Positions 55,600 through 64,000 of a stretch of 64,000 bases of DNA are shown piece by piece; position 1 is the first letter of the stretch; every line of letters starts with the position of its first letter. The notes below the pieces were generated by a model. The model saw only the letters and a program-made list of their open reading frames with translations. It ran no database searches and had not been told where the DNA came from. This DNA is from Porites lobata (lineage: Eukaryota > Cnidaria > Anthozoa > Scleractinia > Poritidae). Made by a program: the position numbers and the translations under genes. The stretch lies in NCBI GenBank assembly GCA_942486035.1, contig CALNXK010000032.1:2802501-2866500 (forward strand). Direction: 5' to 3'.

Positions 55600-56262
55600 C
55601 TAGAAATGATAGAATAGAATGATAGATAAATAAATGATACATAAAACAAGCATGTCAGCCTTGGACATCTGTTAACTTGCTATTAAACCATATGTCACAA
55701 TAATTTCATGTAGGACCAATTCATCCATCAGCATCCCATGGCATTTTACAAAGACAGACAACTGATTTATTTTTCCAAAAGGCTGGTAGGAAACACAATC
55801 AATTTTGCTTGACTTCTGGCTGATTTTTTATCGATGCAAAAAATTATTTGCTTTTGACGTGAGCGTGTGCACGCACGACCATACAGACACCGGGATAGGG
55901 TGAGGAGACACTCTGCATGAGAGGGGGTTGAATTCCACACATACAGCTTGCATTTGTCTTGACCAAAGTTAGCCAGTTAAGAAGCAATCACTGGAGATGC
56001 TGCGGTAAAAATCTTGACGCATGTTTGATTTATGACAAAAACTTTAAAAATTAATTTTTTATGCTAATCTAATCTAAGATTGGTCAAAATTTTGACAGGT
56101 GAATTCATCTGTAAAAACGTATGCAACATTTAGAATTTTTTAGCGATAACGGAAGCCCTTTGTAATTTTAAGTGTTTAACTTTCTTTGTTGCTTCCTATG
56201 CCGCCACAATATGAAATACAGCTGGTTTGTTATTTGGTTTATGGAAAGCGTTGCATTATAAG
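55600..56262. other. EIF4G: eIF4G intron, nothing recognised
   Basis: Upstream of the first located exon. I looked for the preceding MIF4G exon and did not find it. Confidence 0.5.
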
Positions 56263-56324
56263 CCAACGGGATTCATCAACGGCTGCATTGTTGAATTGGC
56301 TGGACACATGATGAATCCCGTTGG
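56263..56324. repeat. Short hairpin
   Basis: CCAACGGGATTCATCA (left) and its reverse complement TGATGAATCCCGTTGG (right) enclose about 30 bases. It lies directly beside the element at 56327-56764. Confidence 0.75.
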
Positions 56325-56326
56325 CA

Positions 56327-56764
56327 GTAGTCAATAAATAAAAATCGAAATCGATAAAAATTGTAAGTGATTTTAATCGATTAATAACGGAAAAATGGTG
56401 AAAAATCTACATAGGGAAATCGTTTAGCCTGAACTTTTATTCGAACTGAATGCAATCAAACAGAACCGTTTGTGTTACAATGTACAAAATAAAGGTTTTT
56501 GGAGAGAAAATTGTGTGTGTAATAGTTTCCACATTTCTCATTTTCATGTTTTTTGATCAGTTGTTGCTTGTGCATGTGTTTTCGCAGCTGTACTATCTAA
56601 CTTATACCAGCCAAAAAACAATGTGAGACTTTCGTTATAAATCGTTAAAATCATGAACAATCGATATCGATTTGACACAGCAATTTAGTTTATCGACTTT
56701 CGCCGATTTCCGTTATCAATCGATAAAATCACTTGATTGCTACCGATTTTTATCGCTTGACTAC
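56327..56764. mobile_element. Inverted-repeat element rich in ATCGAT
   Basis: Ends of about 60 bases pair imperfectly: GTAGTCAA...ATAAAAATCG, AAGTGATTTTAATCGAT and AATAACGGAAA on the left, and the reverse complement on the right. Non-coding. Confidence 0.75.
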
Positions 56765-56798
56765 TCCGGGTAATAGTTTATAGCAGAGCTTCCTCGTG

Positions 56799-58640
56799 CA
56801 CGGAGGTCCATTGCTATAGAAATTGGAAACCTATCGAGGTCAGAAAATTTAGTTACGACGTAGCGTACATACGCCCGTCCGTACAACACCTAAATGTAAG
56901 CAGATGTCAAATGTCGCATTTCCTACTTGAACAAATTGTGATTTGTGCGATTGGCTTAAGTTACTGAAGGAATAGATTTATTTTCATTCAAAACGTAAGC
57001 TCTGTTTTTGTTTTTTTTTTTCTGCTGGAAAACTTATTTGACGAGGAAAAGGCAAGAAAAATACCAAGAGGACCTTAGGAATCAGCATCAAAATTTTACT
57101 CGGTTTCACGCAGCAATGCTGGTATAAATAGTCACCTTGTAGCTAGTATAAATGAAAAACAACACATTACCTAACAAGGCAAGAACAGAGAGCAGCATGA
57201 AATTCATCATTAACGTGAGTCATTAATGGCGGGAACAATAGTTTAACATTTAGGGATACTTTAAGCCGCATAAAAGCAAAGGATCTATTAGTAACGTTGT
57301 TGTATATGGCCCGTCCCCGGAAACGTGCATTTATCACTGTAAGTATTGCAATTAAATTTTACTATTGATATTTCCCCCTACGGTTTCGTTAGTTGTCTAT
57401 TTTTTTACTTCTCCGTTTCTTTCCGGGTTTATTTTTTGTCGTAATCGCCTTTCTATGGTTTTTGTCGTTGAAAAGCTTGAAGTTTAAATTTTGTCCCCAT
57501 GGTGGAATTAACCTGAGATCAGGCCCAATTTTAGCGGTTCACATACATTCTCTCTAACGGCTACCCCTAAAATTGGGCCTGATACAAACTCTATCACCTT
57601 TGTGCTCGATACGGCCAGATTTTGGCCGTAACGCTGATTGGCTGTTAGAACAATGCCACAAGATCTGATTGGCTGTCGAAAACGCCGGAAGTTGAAAGCG
57701 CTTATTCCTCGCGTGGTTGTTTTCGTAAATGATCCGTCGTCGGCGGAGAGAAGGATCGATTTTGCTGTCTTTTTTATTGTTTTATGGTCTTATGTTGGGA
57801 AAATATATATGCCTTAATATGTACCATGGAAATTCAGAAAATTCATATGCTTGTTCATATCTTCTCAGGGTTTGCTTTATTTACGGAACTAATGTGAGTG
57901 TAACGCGGAGTTGAATCCTTGTGCAAAATACTGTCCATCTTAAAACTGGTTTCATCTGAAAGTTTAGCCGGGAGTGACTTCTCTGAACGGGGTACGCAAG
58001 CGGAGGCTCACTACGAAAGAAACCTCAATCGCCAACAGCTGTGAAGTATTAGACGAAAAATATTGCATCGCTGTTCAAGGAATTTTTGTAAGCATTAGTA
58101 TAACAGACTGGTTGTTTGCTTTTGCTTTTAAAGATTTATGTACTGAAAATCGAAGAAAATTGCCGAGGAAAATATTAAGGCAACAGAAAAATAGAAATTT
58201 CATTATTTTAAATTCGAGCGCGCCTAGTCAAAATAATAAAACTAGTAGAACATCGTATCGCCATCTTTTCGAACACTTTTTACCCTCTACGCCAACAGAA
58301 ATAACCTTCCGAGAGTGATTGTGCTGACTGTTTTATTTTTAGCTGAAAAAATTAACAGATAAAAGCTATTTTTTAAGTCAGCCAGTCTGCATTTTTCCCA
58401 CGCGTGAAAAATTTGCATACTAGAAAAACAAGCAACGGAAGTAATTTGGTTGGCTGATTCGGCAAATGTCAATCAATCAAAAAAGGGGGCGGCAGACGTT
58501 TCGTAGAAGGTTTGTATCAGGCTCTCTTTTCGTTTCGCCTTGCCCGCCGGAATGTAATTTTAAAAGCGAAACGAAAATAGAGCCTGATCTCAGGTTATGG
58601 TGGAATTTGTTGAGAGTTTGCCGACACTAAAGACTTCGCA
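56799..58640 (+). repeat. Dispersed repeat, copy B, interrupted
   Basis: Collinear with copy A (17190-18490) up to AAATTTTGTCCCCATGG. It is then interrupted by the 57510-58596 element and resumes with GTTGAGAGTTTGCCGACAC, which is continuous in copy A (GTTCAGTGTTTGCCGACAC). Confidence 0.75.
57510..58596. mobile_element. Foldback-ended element with 11-bp target duplication
   Basis: Both ends start AACCTGAGATCAGGC and, some 70-80 bases in, both have the inverted CCTGATACAAAC, so each end is itself a hairpin. ATGGTGGAATT is duplicated exactly on both sides (57499-57509, 58597-58607). Inside are only unrecognised frames (57729-57914 and 57974-58318, plus). Target duplications of 8-11 bases are typical of Mutator-like elements, so a non-autonomous member is the best guess. 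Confidence 0.85.
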
Positions 58641-59283
58641 GCTCTAGCATCGCCTGTATTATAACTCCCCCAAACTGGGGAAAAAGAAAACAACATTTCG
58701 ACATGCTTTCCGCTTTAATGTTTCCAAAGGCGGCCCAGAAGTAGTGCGTGTCAATAAAATGGACAAAATGGGATGAGTCGTCGAATCTTCCATGAACTAA
58801 AATAGTCCAGAAGTCAAAATATAACAAAACAAAGCTAACATACCTTTGAACGTTTCGTTGTCTTTCCTGGCCGGTTAAAGTGGCATTTTGTCGAGTTTTG
58901 CACTTGTGGGTACTATCCACTATAGAAGAATTAAATGCTGGCCTCCAAAGAAACGGACCAGCTCCACGCGCCTCCGCGCGAAGCGCTATAAATTTGAGAA
59001 TAATGGACGATTCCGCTCCAAATTGCTACCGGCTAATTTGCTGGTAACGTGTGCTCCAGCTTCTTGCTCGCTGGCTCCACAAAACCCATCGCAACTGCAC
59101 GATAATCGCTCGCTCATGAACAAACACTTGACCTTTACGCTCCACCATGACCGCGATGCGAATGTTCAAGCTTAGCGACCGCGTCCGCGCGACAATGCAG
59201 CACTTGCTATGGGAGGGATGGTACTATTGCTTCTAAGTATTTGTATATGTAACAGCATGATTTGTAGTTATATTTGGCATGAA

Positions 59284-59316
59284 TACCACGAGTGATATTT
59301 CAAAATTGTTTTACGA

Positions 59317-59348
<32 letters not shown>

Positions 59349-59377
59349 AGACAATTTTGAAATATCACGAGTGGTAT
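59284..59377. repeat. Foldback element
   Basis: TACCACGAGTGATATTTCAA on the left pairs with TTGAAATATCACGAGTGGTA on the right, with arms of about 38 bases around CGAGCCGTTAGGCGA. Confidence 0.8.
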
Positions 59378-60084
59378 TTATTCCAAATGTCACGTACAAA
59401 TCATGCTATTATTTGTTTATACTACGATCCGCAAAAGGTTTGTAATTTTCACATGTAGGTATTTCAAAGTAAGGTGAAATACCACTCCTCTATCAAATTG
59501 CAGAAATTTCTCATGTAGTAGTATAATCTGGGGAAAATAATATTGAAGCCCTTGTAATTTTCAAAGACTCAATGTGCCCTAGGATGACCGAACAGAAACG
59601 AATTTTATAGCGGACCTAAAAAAAAATGAGCGGCAGTGGAAAAAGTGAACAAGAACATGTACGACATTTCCTCCATAAAACGTGAAACCAGGAAGTTTCT
59701 GGACGTTTCATGTTGTAGTCATGCAAAACAACGGGAACTAAATGTACAAAAACTCTGCTGCAATTAGACCTATTGTTGTTTTTCACAGTTCTCGTTGCCT
59801 TCTCCGCTTAGCATTACACGATTTTATATTAAGTAGGAGCAAACTATAAATACTATCGAGAGCTTCGCTTTTAGCCCTGACTAAATCTACGTGTTAGCGC
59901 CGCTTATAATGTATTTTTAGAGATCTAAAGTACTTTGGACAGCCTTAAATGTGTTTTCAATGCATTTAGGGGGAAATCGTCGTTGGGTGCCCCCGAGTTT
60001 TGAAAATAATAAAAAAAGATATCGCGCACACAAATTTTTCCTTACCATATCTTCCATTCAGCTGCGTAGCCGAGGCTACAATTG

Positions 60085-60176
60085 CAGCCTGCGAACGGCA
60101 GACGTCTTTCCGGTCGTCGTTATTTTTCGGAAGGAGAGAAGCGACGACCGAAAAAACGTCTGCGGTTCGCAGGCTA
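60085..60176. repeat. Hairpin, TAGCCT-type foldback
   Basis: Arms AGCCTGCGAACGGCAGACGT and ACGTCTGCGGTTCGCAGGCT, continuing through CGGTCGTCG. AGCCGAGGCTA lies on both sides (60068-60078 and 60177-60187) as a possible 11-bp target duplication. Confidence 0.75.
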
Positions 60177-60400
60177 AGCCGAGGCTAGATTTTGCCTTTT
60201 TCCTAGGGGGAAATCCTCGTCTTCCCTCGCCAATTTGGACAACATATTGTGAAGTAAGACGTAGTTCTGGAAGGAACTGTTTATTTAATTAATCCAAGCA
60301 AATAGGTCCAGTAGAGTCAAGAACCTATGCAAGTGGCTGGACGAGCAATGTGCCGGCAGCTGTGACAGCGAACGTTAGAAGAATTCCAACTTGAAAACCA

Positions 60401-61108
60401 GGGCCCGGTTGCATAAAACCTACACTTAAGTGCCCACTTAAGTAGGTCACTTACGAATCCGTTATGGGTACACTTACGGGTGTTGCATGGAACGCACTTA
60501 GCACTCTGGTAAGTTTCTGCTTTACGTGGTAACTTACGGGCTCACTTAAGGGCACACGTAACCTTGATATAGTACTTTATTAATGACTCACTCTTTTTTT
60601 TTAAGCTAACCATCGGTGAGTGTAAAGAAAGTTTTAAGTCGTTTAGAACACGTTTAAGCCTCTCAAAAAAATTAAATTTGCATGCAGACGTTATTTTTCT
60701 TCAGTGTCTACTGGAAATGATAGTTCTTCTTCTTTTTTCACAAAGTCGGCTTTAAAGTGCAGATAAAAGGTTAACAAAGCGCATTACTACGAATTACGTG
60801 AGGAAAAATTACTTTTTTTCACTCTCAGTAAAAGATCTCGTTAAATTTAGTAAAAACAGTAACGATACGGGACCTACATAGGTCCTGTAAATTTACGTGC
60901 TATTTTTCCCGTAAAAAAAGTTTTATGCAACACCCGCAATTTCTGTTGCATAAACGACACTTAAGTGAACACTTACGACAATCGTAAGTGCAGCCACTTA
61001 AGTGAAATCCCTAAGTAGACCACGTAAGTGATTTAATGCACTCACTTAAGTTACGAGTGCACGTACGTGTACCCGTAGTTGTTACGGACGTTTTATGCAA
61101 CCGGGCCC
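60401..61108. mobile_element. Inverted-repeat element GGGCCCGGTTGCATAAAAC
   Basis: Identical 19-base ends in inverted orientation. The interior has many CACTTAAGTG-type palindromes near both ends, which extend the pairing loosely. Non-coding; no clear target duplication. Confidence 0.8.
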
Positions 61109-61122
61109 AGGGCCGCACTGTT

Positions 61123-61218
61123 GGTAGCCTGATTCTCAGACGTCCGAGGTTGTTCGCGGTCCCTATCGCTTCCCTCCCTCTCCGCGAAAGACCTCGGACG
61201 TCTGAGAATCAGGCTACC
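61123..61218. repeat. Hairpin, TAGCCT-type foldback
   Basis: Arms GGTAGCCTGATTCTCAGACG and CGTCTGAGAATCAGGCTACC, continuing through TCCGAGGT, 28 bases each without mismatch. Confidence 0.85.
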
Positions 61219-61644
61219 CTGTTGAAAACTGTTTACGTATGGTCGCGCGATCGCCTTTTGTTTTCTGGTCAAAACTAACGCAGGGGACCCTCCCTCAGCG
61301 TGGACTGGCATACTGGCGGTCGCTAAGCTTGAATATTCGCATCGCGTGGTAATCCTGCCCGTTTGAGGTCATTGCGGAGCGTAAAGGTCAAGTGTATGTT
61401 GATGAGCGAGCAATTATCGTGCAGTTGCGATGGGTTTTGTGGAGCCAGCGAGCAAGAAGCCGGAGCACTTGTCACCTGTAGATAAGCCAGTGGCAATTTG
61501 GAGCGGAATCGTCGATTATTCTCAAATTTATAGCGCTTCGCGTGGAGACGCGTAGAGATGGTCCGTTTTTTATGTAGCCAGCCTTTAATTCTTCTATAGT
61601 GGATAGTACCTACGAGCGCAAAACTCGACAAAATGCCACTTTAA

Positions 61645-62760
61645 GGTGACTCGACCCAGTTATTTTGTGGGCGTACCATCCTACTTTGAAGCCCTCTGGT
61701 ATTCTCATTTTTACTTTGATCGTAAGTCTAACATATGGCATGGATAACATATAGATCAATCTACAATATAGCATAAAATTTTTGGCGATCGGAGTAAATG
61801 TCACGTGGTTATAGTGCCACGCCTCTTTGGGGTCTGAGTCGAAATTCTGCTGTTGCCGGCATTTTTTCGTGAAAATCTCTCGGCTACATATAGTGCCATT
61901 AGCGGCTTGCGTTGAACAGAGTTTCACCAAAATCGCAAGCACCCAATGCGAGAAATTCAGCGGTTTGCAAATTTAGGTCTTAATTTATGTGAAAATGATA
62001 AGCAAACTTTACACGATTATATCTAATAAACTATGAGATTTATCCTTTTACTTTGGGGATCTTTATAACAGATGGGTCCTTGCAAGTCAGCAAAAAGCAT
62101 TAGGGCCTTGTAAATGCGCGCGATTTCGAGCAATGCAAACATATAGAAATTATAATTTTAGCTATTTGTTGACGTTTGTCAGCGTGTAAGAGTCCTCCTT
62201 CTCACTAAAAAAGCATTTCCTTAAAAATTCGTAGTTTTTTTTCCTTCAAATTTTTTCAGGGCCACAATTCGTCCATTGATTAATTAACTACCCGGATTCC
62301 GAATTTCATGGTCATTGAAAAACTGTGACATTATCTTCTATATGCCCAAACTTGAGTAAACATTGAAGATTTTTAGCGTTTTGGCTGAGTCTGTGCTTTG
62401 GGAGTTTTCTATTGTTTCTAGTCTGTCATGATACAGCATTCTTGTTCAGCACGCGAGCAATGACCTCTCACTTTCCATCCTATCTACAAATTTCTTTCTC
62501 TGTTCAATGAGGGTAACTACGTTGAAACTACTTTTGCAATCCATGTAGCTGACAGCTGAGGTGGTAAATGTTCTAAATCTTGGTTAATGGCAACGCAGTT
62601 TAGCTCAAATTTGAGAGGTATTGACTCTGAAAAACCCCTCGATCCACCTTAATATAAAGGGTAAATGAAAGGCTCCTAAAGTAAATTAGGAACTTGAAGA
62701 TGTATTTGTCTAGACTTAAAGTTTATAAGTTTAAAGTTGATTGTTTTTATAAGTATATGA
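61645..62760. other. No recognisable gene
   Basis: AT-rich. A 20-base TTCTTTCTCTGTTCAATGAG segment at 62484 also occurs beside the inverted repeat at 34441. Nothing else is seen. Confidence 0.4.
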
Positions 62761-62763
62761 ACA

Positions 62764-62798
62764 GAAGCTTCGCTTTTAGCCCTGGCTAAATCTGTATA
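62764..62798 (+). repeat. Recurrent short motif AGCTTCGCTTTTAGCCCTGG
   Basis: One of four copies (39904, 41150, 59859, 62764) of a roughly 32-base motif that continues with CTAAATCT and contains the small hairpin TTTAGCC/GGCTAAA. Here it immediately precedes a LINE 3' fragment. Confidence 0.65.
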
Positions 62799-62809
62799 TT
62801 ACTGTGGCC

Positions 62810-63290
62810 TACCCACGCGAGAAATAGATAAGCTGCAACGTGTTCGGAACTTCGCCGCACGTTTGGTTTCGGGAATAAGAAGATCCGACCATAAAACTCC
62901 TGTCATGAAAGACTTGCACTGGCTTGCTATTAATGCAAGAATTGATTTTAAAATACCGCTTTTAACATTTAAAATTTTAAGTGACTTAGCTTCTTACTAT
63001 TTGTCTTCATTCTTTGTCAAATATCAACCGGCTCATTTACTCCACTCATCTTATGGATTGTTTTTACAAGTTCCTTCTGTTAATACCGTAACTTATGGTC
63101 ACCGCTCATTTTCACATTATGCACCGAAACAGTTTACCTAATCATTTCATATACTCTGAATCTGTTTCCACTCTTAAACAACGTTTGAAAACTTTTGTTT
63201 TTAGAATTATTGTACATACTAGTTAATTTAGATTTAATTTTCCATTGTAAGCGCAATGACAATTCTTTAAAGGTGCCATAAAAACCTTTC
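62810..63290 (+). pseudogene. LINE reverse transcriptase, 3' end (L2/CR1-like)
   Basis: It encodes the C-terminal end of a non-LTR reverse transcriptase: LQRVRNFAARLVSG-like sequence (bases 62833-62872), RRSDHKTPVMKDLHWLAINA, RIDFKI and later YGHRSFSHYAPKQF. It is 5'-truncated, and a stop or frame change follows at 63139. The copy ends in an ATT-rich microsatellite, as L2/CR1 elements usually do. Confidence 0.85.
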
Positions 63291-63330
63291 ATTATTATTA
63301 CGATTATGATTATTGTTATTATTATTAAGC
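63291..63330. repeat. ATT-type microsatellite at LINE 3' end
   Basis: TATTATTA with GAT and GTT variants directly after the LINE 3' region. This type of tail marks the end of CR1/L2-like insertions. Confidence 0.75.
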
Positions 63331-64000
63331 TCTGATTCCTGGTGACTATTTTTGGAACATCGCAGTACGTTTGATTTTTCTGTTGTTGATTCCATGGAGT
63401 CTGATAGTGTTGATTTAGTTTCCGAAGGTTCTGTTCAGGAGATAAATGGTTTTGATTATGAAGTTGTGATACCAGTTGTTAGTTGCGTAAGTTACTGTTA
63501 TAGATTTTCAAGGACCACCAACTTGGAATATAATTTCACAAATTGTACAAAAATGCACATTCCCAGTCTTCGCCAACTTCTCTACATTTTTCAGTTCATT
63601 TGTCTTAAATGATAGTTAATTATTGCATAACACATAGAGTACTTTATGTAAATAACCTTTAAATTCTCTGAGCTATGATTTATATTCTGTCTTGGACAAC
63701 CAAAAAGCATCAAAGAACCCTCTCAAGGCCAATACATTCAAAGGTGAAGAAAATTCAAGGACGTTTCAAGGACTTGCACAGAAATTTAAGGACTTTTCAA
63801 GGGAAAATGGAATTCATGGACTTTTCAAGACTGTGCGAACCCTGTGTAATGTCATGCCGAGAAACAGGTAAATGATCGGTTGATGTATGTAAGCATGTTT
63901 AAGGCTTGTTTTTGCGGGCGACAAGAGGAGTCTGCAATCCTAATCTCCAGGTTTTTGTTAGGTATTCGTCGCATGTATCTAGCCAGCATTCGTTTGGACT
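63331..64000. other. No recognisable gene
   Basis: Short open frames only. A CAAGGACNTTTCAAGGA-like motif repeats loosely at 63755-63830, without further structure. Confidence 0.4.

Larger units (their letters stand above)
58879..61640. mobile_element. TTAA-flanked element with ~300-base inverted arms, nested
   Basis: The left end AGTGGCATTTTGTCGAG, preceded by TTAA (58875-58878), is matched by the right end CTCGACAAAATGCCACT, followed by TTAA (61641-61644). Homology continues inward for about 300 bases on each side, giving two mirrored open frames (58888-59175 plus, 61631-61323 minus) that are a by-product of the arms. Nested within are foldbacks at 59284-59377, 60085-60176 and 61123-61218 and the element at 60401-61108. 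No transposase. Confidence 0.75.

Noticed and set aside
58888..61631. Two similar ~100-codon frames on opposite strands that look like conserved genes
   Set aside because: They lie in the mirrored arms of one inverted-repeat element, which explains the shared frames; no start context or family match.
63352..63875. Two short plus-strand frames near the end of the window
   Set aside because: No family match, no splice sites consistent with eIF4G (opposite strand), low-complexity composition.

Overview
This is eukaryotic nuclear DNA, AT-rich and very repeat-dense, most probably from an anthozoan cnidarian such as a stony coral. That guess rests on the repertoire: Penelope-like elements with GIY-YIG ends, L2/CR1-like LINEs, HARBI1-type transposons, tRNA-derived SINEs and abundant short foldback elements. 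No species can be fixed from the sequence.

The host content I can support is one gene on the minus strand, a translation initiation factor eIF4G (eIF4G1/3 type, not DAP5). Eight exons with matching splice sites run from 55599 (end of the MIF4G domain) down to 8443 (C-terminal half of the MA3 domain). They total 1400 coding bases spread over 47 kb. The start of the gene lies beyond base 64000, and the final exons were not found and probably lie before base 1. A codon-phase conflict between the exons at 40088-40257 and 16611-16808 shows that at least one exon between them is missing from my list.

Everything else I recognise is mobile or repetitive DNA, mostly in that gene's introns. 1-8.4 kb: small inverted-repeat elements, a Penelope remnant with a hammerhead relic, a LINE remnant and SINE pieces. 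8.97-14.67 kb: an apparently intact 5.7 kb HARBI1-like transposon with transposase and Myb/SANT partner genes. 14.7-20.5 kb: MITEs, a tyrosine-recombinase relic and dispersed repeats. 20.75-34.43 kb: two 0.8 kb inverted repeats enclosing a broken protein-primed family-B DNA polymerase gene (Maverick/Polinton-like or related virus-like element), itself hit by a Penelope element carrying hammerhead-like motifs. 34.8-42.8 kb: LINE fragments and duplicated repeats around two eIF4G exons. 43.1-51.2 kb: a nested block in which a tandem repeat is split by a 7 kb inverted-repeat unit containing an inverted 9-bp satellite, which is split in turn by two further elements, one carrying 2.2 kb of a 10-bp satellite. 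51.7-55.3 kb: a decayed second HARBI1-like transposon. 55.6-64 kb: foldback elements, one with an 11-bp target duplication and an apparent empty site elsewhere in the window, plus nested inverted-repeat elements and a LINE 3' end.

The most interesting structures are: (1) the polymerase gene with a spliceosomal-type intron in polymerase motif B and candidate long terminal inverted repeats; (2) hammerhead-ribozyme-like motifs in three Penelope-related places; (3) the 218-unit 10-bp satellite with no visible loss of register, inside an element with a 6-bp target duplication; (4) the 57.5-58.6 kb foldback-ended element; and (5) three unrelated-looking elements all inserted at TTAA.
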